The translations under genes were made by a program, and so were the position numbers. The notes under the pieces were generated by a model. It had not been told where the DNA came from, did not search any database, and saw only the letters and a program-made list of their open reading frames with translations. Below, in pieces: positions 22,461-29,682 of a stretch of DNA of 41,362 bases. Source of the stretch: Streptococcus sp. 263_SSPC (GTDB taxonomy: Bacteria > Bacillota > Bacilli > Lactobacillales > Aerococcaceae); NCBI RefSeq assembly GCF_001071995.1, contig NZ_JVNU01000022.1, forward strand, positions 1 to 41,362. Reading direction: 5' to 3'. The first letter of the stretch is position 1. Every line of letters begins with the position of its first letter.

Positions 22461-24660
22461 AGGAGATTTTTATCGTATCAGCGTTCTAACGGATAAACTC
22501 ATTCGTTTAGAATATTCAAAAAATGGACAATTCGAAGATAGACATACGCAATTAATCCAAAACAGAGACTTTGGTGAAGTAGAGGTAGAAGCAACAGAAA
22601 CACCAGAGCTATTAGATATTAATACAAAGTTTTTCCGTTTACGCTATAACAAAGGCGAATTCAATAATCAAAATCTATTTATTGAATTAAAGGGTCAATT
22701 CGCTATTTACGGAAGCAGATGGTACTTTGGTGAACCAATTGAAACTTTAAAAGGGACGACGCGTACACTCGACCAAGTGGATGGGGAAACAGAACTCGAA
22801 GATGGTATTATTAGTAAGAGTGGTTATGCCGTTTTAGATGATTCGAATGGATTTATCAGTGACGAAAAAGAAGGCTTTATCAAAAAAGAAAGTGAAGTGG
22901 ATCTTTACTTCTTTGCCTACGGACATGACTATAGAGGAGCCATCAGAGACTTTTACCACCTAACAGGCGCAACTCCATTATTACCACGTTATGCCTTAGG
23001 AAACTGGTGGAGCCGTTATTGGCCTTATACTGCAGACGAGTATTTAAGTCTCGTTGAACGATTCCAAGATGAGCAAGTACCGCTTGCGGTTGGTGTGATA
23101 GATATGGATTGGCATATCACAAAAATTCCAGAACGCTTCGGTAGTGGTTGGACAGGATACTCTTGGAACCGTGAACTCATTCCAGAACCTGAAAAATTAT
23201 TGAAGAAACTGCATGATAAGAAATTAAAACTATCATTGAATGTCCATCCAGCAGATGGTATTCGAGCATATGAAGATGCCTACCCGGCAGTAGCCAAACG
23301 TTTAGGATTAGATGCAGCAAGCGAAGAACCTGCAATCTTTGATATTGCAGACCCACGCTTTAGAGAGTCTTACTTTAAAGATGTGCATTATCCATTAGAA
23401 GAACAAGGCGTTGATTTCTGGTGGATTGACTGGCAACAAGGAACACAAGGGGTACAGGATCCATTATGGCTATTAAACCATTATCACTTTGTCGATAATT
23501 GCAAGAGAGCAGATGGCGGATTAATCTTGTCTCGTTATGCAGGACCTGGCAGCCATCGTTATCCAGTTGGATTTTCTGGGGACACGATTGTGACTTGGGA
23601 ATCTCTTCAATTCCAACCATATTTCACGTCAACAGCTTCTAACATTGGTTATAGCTGGTGGAGTCATGATATTGGTGGACATATGCGTGGTTATTATGAT
23701 GAAGAATTACAAATTCGCTGGTTACAATATGGCGTATTTAGTCCAATTACACGACTTCATAGTTCACAAAGTCCATTTAACAGTAAGGAGCCATGGTTCT
23801 TTACGAAGCATACTGCAGAAATCATGAAGCACTATTTACGTCTAAGACACCAATTGCTTCCATATCTTTACACGATGAATGTGGCAACGCATGAAGAGGG
23901 AGCACCTCTTGTAAGTCCGATGTATTATTTCTATCCAGAAAATGAAGAGAGCTACCATGTGCCAAATCAATACTTCTTCGGTAGCGAGTTAATGGTCGCT
24001 CCGATTACAGAACCAATGAATAAGGATTACCAAACCGCTAAAGTTCAAGTCTGGTTCCCTGAAGGAAAATGGTACGACTTCTTCACTGGAAGAGAGTATG
24101 CAGGAGATGTGATGCTTGATATTTATCGTGATATCGAATCGATTCCTGTATTTGCGAAGGAAGGGGCGATTGTGCCGCTCGATGGTTCTGGTGTGAAGAT
24201 GGGTGTGGATTTACCTGAAGTGATTGACTGGTATGTATTCCCAGGAACTCATCATTCATTCGAAATGGTGGAAGACTTAGATGGCGCTCGTTGTGTCACA
24301 ACATTATCTGTTGATTGGAAGTTAGGAGCGATTCAATTATCGGTTGAAGGAGAAACAGGCATCCTTCCAGAAAACAGAATCCACCGCATTCATGTTCAAG
24401 GAAGCCAAGCAGCTGTCGTTGAATTGGAAAATAAAAATGCAACTGTGGAGTTTACTGTGGGCGAAAAACAAACAGTTAATAGAAACGAAGCGTTCTTCCA
24501 AGTACTTAAGAATGCGAACCTTCCATATGTAACGAAAGATTTCTTATATCGTCGATTAGTGAATGCTAAAAATGCGAACGAAATCTTGAATATCTTACAT
24601 CATGAAGATGAGGAATTAAGAGGACGATTACTAGAAATTTTATTTATTAGTGAACCGTAA
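22447..24660 (+). CDS. Glycoside hydrolase family 31 (alpha-glucosidase-like), cytosolic
   Basis: A 737-residue exo-acting alpha-glycosidase. The catalytic domain has the nucleophile in FWWIDWQQG (D328) and the acid/base in GFSGDT (D379), followed by the GH31 hallmark YSWWSHDIGGHMRG and FSPITRLHS. N-terminal and C-terminal beta-sandwich domains flank it. The last ~90 residues, ending in KNANEILNILHHEDEELRG, form an extra helical tail. There is no signal peptide, so it acts on sugar already imported. ATG 22447 is chosen because the ATG at 22432 lies within the GGAGG ribosome site. GH31 includes alpha-glucosidases, alpha-xylosidases and others, so the substrate is only a guess. Confidence 0.93.
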   Translation: MKIFKGDFYRISVLTDKLIRLEYSKNGQFEDRHTQLIQNRDFGEVEVEATETPELLDINTKFFRLRYNKGEFNNQNLFIELKGQFAIYGSRWYFGEPIETLKGTTRTLDQVDGETELEDGIISKSGYAVLDDSNGFISDEKEGFIKKESEVDLYFFAYGHDYRGAIRDFYHLTGATPLLPRYALGNWWSRYWPYTADEYLSLVERFQDEQVPLAVGVIDMDWHITKIPERFGSGWTGYSWNRELIPEPEKLLKKLHDKKLKLSLNVHPADGIRAYEDAYPAVAKRLGLDAASEEPAIFDIADPRFRESYFKDVHYPLEEQGVDFWWIDWQQGTQGVQDPLWLLNHYHFVDNCKRADGGLILSRYAGPGSHRYPVGFSGDTIVTWESLQFQPYFTSTASNIGYSWWSHDIGGHMRGYYDEELQIRWLQYGVFSPITRLHSSQSPFNSKEPWFFTKHTAEIMKHYLRLRHQLLPYLYTMNVATHEEGAPLVSPMYYFYPENEESYHVPNQYFFGSELMVAPITEPMNKDYQTAKVQVWFPEGKWYDFFTGREYAGDVMLDIYRDIESIPVFAKEGAIVPLDGSGVKMGVDLPEVIDWYVFPGTHHSFEMVEDLDGARCVTTLSVDWKLGAIQLSVEGETGILPENRIHRIHVQGSQAAVVELENKNATVEFTVGEKQTVNRNEAFFQVLKNANLPYVTKDFLYRRLVNAKNANEILNILHHEDEELRGRLLEILFISEP

Positions 24661-24666
24661 CAAAAA

Positions 24667-24704
24667 AACGGATACTTCCAATAGGAGGTATCCGTTATTT
24701 TTTA
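24667..24704 (+). terminator. Terminator after GH31
   Basis: A 13-bp stem with one G-U pair (24667-24679 with 24684-24696) is followed by TTATTTTTTAT. Confidence 0.9.
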
Positions 24705-24710
24705 TACAAA

Positions 24711-24740
24711 TAAAGCACTGTAGTTAAATACAGTACTTTA
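24711..24740 (-). terminator. Probable terminator of the minus-strand lipoprotein gene
   Basis: A 12-position stem with one mismatch (24711-24722 with 24729-24740), 4 bases after the lipoprotein stop. The T tract on this strand is imperfect. Confidence 0.6.
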
Positions 24741-24744
24741 CCCG

Positions 24745-25380
24745 TTAATCGACTTTATAGTACATCAATGTTTTGATAGTTTTTCCGTCCGTTACGGTTT
24801 GCGTACCGTAAATACGGTCTTTAGAAATATCCGATTGGTCTTTGTCACCAGACATCACACCATAAGTGAGCTCTACATTTTTAGGGATGAATGAGAATAC
24901 GGCGCCTCCCACAAATGCATTTTCATTGCCTTCTGGAACCATAATCCAGTTGAGAAGTCCTTCTTGGAATTGTTGTTCGGTAATACCAACTTTAAATGTT
25001 TTTCCACCAGAAGTAATATTTCCATCTTTATCAATGTGGAATTCCCATCCAGCAGAGTTTCTCCATGTTCCGGCTACGCTACGGAAGTCCCCTTGTTTCA
25101 TGGCTTGGATATCCATCGATGAAGGAGCAGGAGCTTCGGCAGGAACGGCTACTTTTTCAGTAGATACAGTCTTTGGAACGGGAGCCGTTGCGTGCTGTGT
25201 TTCAGCAGTTGTTGCAACGATAGTCGTTGGAGCTTCAGTAGTACTTGTCGTTGTTTGTTTCGTTGTTGTTGTGCTTTGAGTCGTCGTTTGTGCTTGAGTG
25301 GTTGTGTCTTCTTTCTTTTGGAAAAATGAACAGCCAGCTAAAACCAATGCGACTAAAATCAAAGAAATTGATTTTTTCAT
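24745..25380 (-). CDS. DUF6287-type lipoprotein with Thr-rich linker
   Basis: A 211-residue secreted lipoprotein with signal peptide and lipobox LAGC (Cys17). A long Thr/Gln/Ser/Ala/Pro linker runs from about residues 25 to 85. The C-terminal domain (about 87-211) starts with MDIQAMKQGDFRSVAGTWRN, the pattern of DUF6287 domains in streptococcal and enterococcal lipoproteins. The later part, including a GNENAFVGGAVFSFIPK segment, may form a small beta-barrel. Function is unknown. A strong AGGAGG lies 7 bases upstream. It is transcribed alone. Confidence 0.88.
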   Translation of the reverse strand: MKKSISLILVALVLAGCSFFQKKEDTTTQAQTTTQSTTTTKQTTTSTTEAPTTIVATTAETQHATAPVPKTVSTEKVAVPAEAPAPSSMDIQAMKQGDFRSVAGTWRNSAGWEFHIDKDGNITSGGKTFKVGITEQQFQEGLLNWIMVPEGNENAFVGGAVFSFIPKNVELTYGVMSGDKDQSDISKDRIYGTQTVTDGKTIKTLMYYKVD

Positions 25381-25404
25381 AGGGATTCCTCCTTTTACAC
25401 GTTT

Positions 25405-25410
25405 ATTATA
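25405..25410 (-). promoter_or_regulatory. Probable -10 of the lipoprotein gene
   Basis: TATAAT on the minus strand, 25 bases before the start; no clear -35 at 16-18 bases. Confidence 0.5.
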
Positions 25411-25451
25411 CTACTAATTCATATTTTAATATAGATACAAAGGCCATTTCT

Positions 25452-25480
25452 TTGACAAAGGGAGAATATAGGAGTATGGT
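25452..25480 (+). promoter_or_regulatory. Promoter of the M-box/mgtA transcript
   Basis: TTGACA (25452-25457), 17 bases, TATGGT (25475-25480), just before the riboswitch. Confidence 0.7.
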
Positions 25481-25489
25481 GAGGATGTA

Positions 25490-25630
25490 AATCGGTAGGT
25501 GAGACTACCATGGAGATACGGATGACTACCGCAAAATAGTGGAGACACTATGCGTTGGTTAGCAGCCTCTGCCGTGAAGGCAGAGACTAATGTCATTTCA
25601 TCGCTCCATGATGTTAAAGCTTGAACGAAA
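25490..25630 (+). promoter_or_regulatory. M-box (ykoK) magnesium riboswitch aptamer
   Basis: The core GGTGAGACTACCATGGAGAT (25498-25517) followed by ACGG matches the M-box consensus GGTGAGGCTCCTA..TGGAGATACG. Further parts fit too: paired GATAG-like arms around 25528-25553 (ATAGTGGAGACACTAT hairpin), the CCTCTGCC/GGCAGAG hairpin (25566-25586), and the closing GTTAAAGCTTGAACG. M-box RNAs bind several Mg2+ ions; when Mg2+ is plentiful they expose a downstream terminator. Edges are approximate. Confidence 0.92.
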
Positions 25631-25652
25631 AAATGAGAATTGTTTATTAGGT

Positions 25653-25692
25653 AAGCATCTTGTCGCGTTTAAGCTATGACAAGGTGCTTTTT
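25653..25692 (+). terminator. Riboswitch expression-platform terminator
   Basis: A 12-bp stem with one G-U pair (25653-25664 with 25678-25689) followed by five T, between the aptamer and the genes. This is the OFF structure expected at high Mg2+. Confidence 0.9.
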
Positions 25693-25717
25693 CATTTGCC
25701 AAAAACTTTTAGAAAGA

Positions 25718-25792
25718 GGGTGATCATATGCCAGGACCGGAGAGTCAAACGAAACAAATCAATGAGCGAAGGGAAGAGTGTGATGATCACCC
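25718..25792 (+). repeat. Perfect 10-bp inverted repeat enclosing the upstream ORF
   Basis: GGGTGATCAT (25718-25727) and ATGATCACCC (25783-25792) are exact complements. The left arm contains most of the ribosome site and ends at the ATG of the small ORF. The right arm begins at an in-frame ATG of the ATPase gene. As RNA it would hide the leader ribosome site. Confidence 0.8.
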
Positions 25793-25811
25793 GGAGCTTC
25801 GCCTATATTAA
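25728..25811 (+). CDS. 27-codon upstream ORF (possible MgtL-like leader peptide)
   Basis: ATG 25728 to TAA 25811, 27 codons, preceded by AGAAAGAGGG at suitable distance. The peptide begins MPGPESQ and has an acidic stretch REECDDHPE near its end. It overlaps the longest possible ATPase frame in another phase and stops 16 bases before the likely ATPase start. Position (after a Mg2+ riboswitch and before a Mg2+ ATPase), early prolines and acidic residues recall MgtL, the leader peptide of Salmonella mgtA, but there is no sequence identity to point to. Whether it is translated is unknown. Confidence 0.5.
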   Translation: MPGPESQTKQINERREECDDHPELRLY

Positions 25812-25827
25812 AAACGAGGTGAAGACT

Positions 25828-28485
25828 ATGAAAACAGCAAAAGAAAGATTCGATTTAGCGTTGATGAATCCAATGGCAGATGTTCTAGAAGCGTTAGGCA
25901 CATCTGTAAAAGGACTCACTGAAGAACAAGTAGAAACACTCCGCGAAACATATGGAGAAAATAAAATTACAAAGGCTAAAGAAGATCCAATTTGGAAAAA
26001 GATTTATGAGTCTATTATCAATCCATTTACGGTAATTCTATTAGTGATTGCGGTAATCTCATTATTCACGAATGTGATTCTTGCAAAACCTGGTGAAGCC
26101 GACCCTACTACTTCTATCATTATCGTGGTGCTCGTAGCTGTATCAGGAACGATTCGATTTGTTCAGGAAATGAAGAGTGACAAGGCGGCTAGTAACTTAT
26201 CTAGTCTAATCGTCAATACAGCAACGGTTATTCGAGATGGCGAACAGATGGAAGTTCCGATTGAAGATTTAGTAGTTGGAGATATTATTAAATTAAGCGC
26301 TGGGGACATGTTACCAGCAGACGCATTATTATTAGAAACACGTGACTTCTTTATTCAACAATCCAGCTTGACTGGTGAAAGTGAATCTGTTGAAAAAAAA
26401 TCAATCTGGGTTCCAGATGAAGAAGAAAAGAAAAAACAAGCACTCGAGAGCGAACGTTTCGTCTTTATGGGTTCAAACGTTGTCAGCGGTAGTGCCTTAG
26501 CGGTTATTTTAGTCACAGGGAATGATACGATGATTGGTCGTATCGAAAAAACACTCAATACTTTCGAAGAACAAACGAGTTTCGAGAAAGAAATGAATAA
26601 AATCTCATGGCTCTTGATTCGTTTAATGCTTGTCTTAGTTCCAGTGGTATTCTTGATTAATGGATTAACAGACGGAGACTGGTTAGAAGCAGGGGTATTT
26701 GCCTTAAGTGTTGCCGTGGGATTAACTCCAGAAATGTTGCCAATGATTATTACTGCCAGCCTTGCAAAAGGGGCGGTTATCATGGCCAAAGAAAAAGTCA
26801 TTATAAAAAAACTAAATGCCATTCAAGATTTAGGGGCTATCGACATTTTATGTACTGATAAAACAGGTACGCTCACGCAAGATGAAATTATTCTTGAATA
26901 CCCATTAGATATTCATGCAAATCTAGATATGGGCTTATTGAAAATTGCGTATTTAAACAGCTACTTCCAAACAGGACTTAGAAACTTATTAGACCGTGCT
27001 ATCATTACACGTACAGAAAAAGAAGCCGACGAACACGAAGATTTACAAAATTTAGCAACACGCTACCAAAAGATTGATGAGTTGCCATTTGACTTCGAAC
27101 GTCGTCGTATGAGCGTTATCGTGAAAGAAGACGATGAAGCAGTGCTCGTAACAAAAGGAGCACTCGAAGAAATGCTTAGCATCTCTACTCATGTAAAAGA
27201 CGGAGATGTGGTTCACCCAATTACGGATGAAATTCGCGAATCCATCCTAGAAGCAGTGAGTGGCTTAAATGAACAAGGGCTTCGCGTCCTTGGTGTGAGC
27301 CAAAAGAAATATCAAGATACTCACCACGCCTTCACGGTTGAAGATGAATCCAATATGATTCTAATGGGTTATTTAGCCTTCCTTGATCCACCAAAACCTT
27401 CTGCAGCTCCAGCGATTCAAGCATTGAAAGAGCATGGGGTAACGACGAAGATTCTTACAGGGGACAATGAAAAAGTAACGCTAACGGTCTGTGAAAAAGT
27501 AGGGCTACCAGTAGATAAAGTCTTACTTGGTACAGAAATTGAAGATATGAGCGATGAAGAATTAGCAGCAGTTGCTGAAGAAACAACCATTTTTGCAAAA
27601 CTATCTCCAGAACAAAAGGCACGCATTATTCATTTACTAAAAGCAAAAGGACACAAGATTGGTTACATGGGCGACGGTATCAATGATGCGCCATCCCTAA
27701 AAGTGGCCGACGTTGGAATTTCTGTGGACAGTGCCGTGGATATTGCCAAAGAAGTGGCAGATGTCGTTTTATTAGATAAGGACTTACTCGTTCTTGAAAA
27801 AGGATTGATTGAAGGTCGTAAAGTCTATGCGAATATGACAAAATACATTAAGATGACCGTTTCATCAAACTTCGGGAATATCTTCTCAGTATTATTCGCA
27901 AGTATTTTCCTACCATTCCTTCCAATGGCTCCAGTGCACTTAATCGTATTGAACTTAATCTATGATTTAAGCTGTGTGGCATTGCCATTTGATAATGTAG
28001 ATGCTGACTTCTTAAAACAACCACGCGCATGGACAGCAAGTTCCATCACACGATTCATGGCTTGGTTTGGACCAACCAGTTCCATCTTTGACATCATTAC
28101 CTTTGCAGTGATGTTCTTTGGAATTGCACCAATGATTACTGGAAGCAGTTATGCATCGTCTACGAATCCAGCATTCTTTTTGATGGTCTTCCAAACAGGT
28201 TGGTTTATTGAATCTATGTGGTCACAAACGATGGTTATTTATATGTTACGTTCACCAAAATTACCATTCGTTCAATCTAAACCAGCGTTCTCATTGCTAG
28301 TGACATCTTTATTCGCTTTATTTGTTGTAACGGTTCTTCCTTACACACCACTAGCAGGACCATTAAAACTAGCACCGCTAAACGGACTATACTTCCTCGC
28401 ATTAATTCTTATTATTGCAGGATACATGTTCTTAGTAACGATTGTTAAAAAAGCGTATATTAAAAAATATAATGAATGGCTATAA
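25828..28485 (+). CDS. mgtA: Magnesium-translocating P-type ATPase (MgtA type)
   Basis: An 885-residue P3B-type ATPase that imports Mg2+ at the cost of ATP. It shows the N-terminal cytosolic part, transmembrane hairpin INPFTVILLVIAVISLF, actuator loop SSLTGESESVEK, PEML in the fourth membrane helix, the phosphorylation site CTDKTGTLTQ (D344), the nucleotide-binding region FDFERRRMSVIV with TKGA, the hinge GYMGDGINDAPSL, and six C-terminal membrane helices. The upstream M-box confirms Mg2+ control. ATG 25828 follows GAGGTG; a frame extended to ATG 25783 is possible but would start inside the inverted repeat. The frame continues open even further upstream, without a ribosome site. Confidence 0.95.
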   Translation: MKTAKERFDLALMNPMADVLEALGTSVKGLTEEQVETLRETYGENKITKAKEDPIWKKIYESIINPFTVILLVIAVISLFTNVILAKPGEADPTTSIIIVVLVAVSGTIRFVQEMKSDKAASNLSSLIVNTATVIRDGEQMEVPIEDLVVGDIIKLSAGDMLPADALLLETRDFFIQQSSLTGESESVEKKSIWVPDEEEKKKQALESERFVFMGSNVVSGSALAVILVTGNDTMIGRIEKTLNTFEEQTSFEKEMNKISWLLIRLMLVLVPVVFLINGLTDGDWLEAGVFALSVAVGLTPEMLPMIITASLAKGAVIMAKEKVIIKKLNAIQDLGAIDILCTDKTGTLTQDEIILEYPLDIHANLDMGLLKIAYLNSYFQTGLRNLLDRAIITRTEKEADEHEDLQNLATRYQKIDELPFDFERRRMSVIVKEDDEAVLVTKGALEEMLSISTHVKDGDVVHPITDEIRESILEAVSGLNEQGLRVLGVSQKKYQDTHHAFTVEDESNMILMGYLAFLDPPKPSAAPAIQALKEHGVTTKILTGDNEKVTLTVCEKVGLPVDKVLLGTEIEDMSDEELAAVAEETTIFAKLSPEQKARIIHLLKAKGHKIGYMGDGINDAPSLKVADVGISVDSAVDIAKEVADVVLLDKDLLVLEKGLIEGRKVYANMTKYIKMTVSSNFGNIFSVLFASIFLPFLPMAPVHLIVLNLIYDLSCVALPFDNVDADFLKQPRAWTASSITRFMAWFGPTSSIFDIITFAVMFFGIAPMITGSSYASSTNPAFFLMVFQTGWFIESMWSQTMVIYMLRSPKLPFVQSKPAFSLLVTSLFALFVVTVLPYTPLAGPLKLAPLNGLYFLALILIIAGYMFLVTIVKKAYIKKYNEWL

Positions 28486-28494
28486 TGCAAAAAG

Positions 28495-28532
28495 AGCTAT
28501 CTTAACAGTTTGTTAGGATAGCTTTTGTTTTT
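28495..28532 (+). terminator. Terminator of mgtA
   Basis: A 13-bp stem with G-U pairing (28495-28507 with 28511-28523) followed by TTTGTTTTT. Confidence 0.88.
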
Positions 28533-28539
28533 AGGAATG

Positions 28540-28548
28540 TGCTATTCT
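28540..28548 (+). promoter_or_regulatory. Extended -10 element for ohr
   Basis: TGCTATTCT fits TGnTATAAT with two changes, 29 bases before the ohr ATG. No clear -35 is seen. Confidence 0.4.
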
Positions 28549-28577
28549 ACAAACAGAAACTTGCATGAGGTGAGAGC

Positions 28578-29006
28578 ATGGAGAAAATTTTATATACAAC
28601 AACGGCCGTTAACGAAGACGGACTAACAGGTGTAGCGTACACTAAAGGAAATGGAGACAAAGACTTTAGCACACAGATTTCTTCGCCAAGAAGTGCAGAA
28701 GCTGGGACGAACCCAGAACAATTATTTGCCTTAGCCTATGCCACTTGCTTAAATGCTTCGATTGAATTTGTAGAAAAACGCATGAAATTAGAGCATAAGA
28801 GCAAGGTAGAAGTGAAGATTGATTTGACATTGGATTCAGAGGGAGAAGGCTATCTATTCCATCCATCCGTTTTTGTTGCGATGCCAGGTAGAGACGAAGC
28901 ATTAGCCCGCGAAATTCTAGAGGCAGCAGAGCGTCAATGCCCCGTTCATAAATTATTAAAAGGAGTTACAGTTCCTCCCGTGGAACTTTCAACAGCCAAT
29001 GAGTAA
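28578..29006 (+). CDS. ohr: Organic hydroperoxide resistance protein (Ohr/OsmC family)
   Basis: A 142-residue thiol peroxidase that reduces organic hydroperoxides. The two catalytic cysteines are in YATCLNAS (C57) and RQCPVHKLL (C121), the normal Ohr spacing. The N-terminal YTTTAVNEDGLTG and LTLDSEGEGYLF also fit. GAGGTGAG precedes the start. The stop overlaps the GNAT gene by 8 bases, so the two are co-transcribed. No OhrR regulator gene is in the window. Confidence 0.93.
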   Translation: MEKILYTTTAVNEDGLTGVAYTKGNGDKDFSTQISSPRSAEAGTNPEQLFALAYATCLNASIEFVEKRMKLEHKSKVEVKIDLTLDSEGEGYLFHPSVFVAMPGRDEALAREILEAAERQCPVHKLLKGVTVPPVELSTANE

Positions 29007-29559
29007 TGTATTGTTAAGAGTAGCAACAGTAGAAGATGCAACATCTATTCAAGCCATTTATGCCCCCTATGTAGAAACGACAGCTATCACCTTTGAAGAA
29101 GTGGTCCCTAGCGTGGAAGAGTTTGAAGGACGTATCCAGAAAACATTAGAGAACTTTCCGTATCTGGTGTTAGAAGAGGACGGAGAAGTCGTCGGATATG
29201 CGTATGCTGGACGATTCTCAGCACGTGCCGCCTTTGATTGGTCGACCGAAGTTAGTATTTATATTAGCTTAAATCATCAAAGAAAAGGCTATGGTAAACT
29301 GTTATATGCCGCTTTAGAAGAAAAATTACTAGAGTTAGGCTATCAAAACATTTATGCTTGTGTAGCCGTTCCTGAAGTCGAAGATGAGTACTTAACGATG
29401 AATAGTGTAAACTATCATATATATTTAGGCTTTGAAGAATGCGGACACTTCAAAAAATGTGGCTGCAAATTCAATCGTTGGTACGATATTGTATGGCTTC
29501 AAAAACACGGAGCTACAACGATTCCAACAAAACGGCCAGATCAATTTACAGAATTATAA
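28999..29559 (+). CDS. GNAT N-acetyltransferase (phosphinothricin acetyltransferase-like)
   Basis: A 186-residue GNAT enzyme that transfers acetyl from acetyl-CoA to an amino group. N-terminal VATVEDATSIQAIYAPYVETTAITFEE is typical of the PAT/YncA group, and the CoA-binding motif is NHQRKGYGKLLY (Q/RxxGxG/A). In that group the likely substrates are methionine sulfone/sulfoximine-type amino acids, but this is family knowledge only. The 3' part (about residues 150-160) has a GHFKKCGCKFNRWYD stretch with two Cys. It overlaps ohr by 8 bases. Confidence 0.88.
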   Translation: MSNVLLRVATVEDATSIQAIYAPYVETTAITFEEVVPSVEEFEGRIQKTLENFPYLVLEEDGEVVGYAYAGRFSARAAFDWSTEVSIYISLNHQRKGYGKLLYAALEEKLLELGYQNIYACVAVPEVEDEYLTMNSVNYHIYLGFEECGHFKKCGCKFNRWYDIVWLQKHGATTIPTKRPDQFTEL

Positions 29560-29565
29560 AGTGAA

Positions 29566-29602
29566 GACCCCATCAGCAAAATTTGTTGATGGGATCTTTT
29601 TT
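29566..29602 (+). terminator. Terminator of ohr-GNAT
   Basis: An 11-bp stem (29569-29579 with 29583-29593), extended by GA/TC across a mismatch, followed by six T. Confidence 0.9.
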
Positions 29603-29608
29603 AGGTTG

Positions 29609-29646
29609 GCATTACCAAATATGGTAATTACCATATTTGGTAATGC
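29609..29646. repeat. 38-bp perfect palindrome in the convergent gap
   Basis: Two 19-bp arms without spacer; the left arm is GCATTACCAAATATGGTAA and the right arm its exact complement. It begins 7 bases after the GNAT terminator and is not needed for termination of that gene. Confidence 0.9.
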
Positions 29647-29654
29647 TCATAAAA

Positions 29655-29677
29655 GATAATTATCATATATGATAATT
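29655..29677. repeat. Tandem A/T-rich palindromes GATAATTATC and AATTATCATATATGATAATT
   Basis: A 10-bp (29655-29664) and a 20-bp (29658-29677) palindrome overlap, 8 bases right of the 38-bp palindrome. On the minus strand the 20-bp palindrome is 5 bases after the stop of the 486-residue protein and could act as a weak terminator. Confidence 0.8.
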
Positions 29678-29682
29678 TTGAC

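Noticed and set aside
25660-25827. Longer N-terminus of the Mg2+ ATPase starting at 25660
   Set aside because: It would begin inside the riboswitch terminator, has no ribosome site and shows no family similarity.
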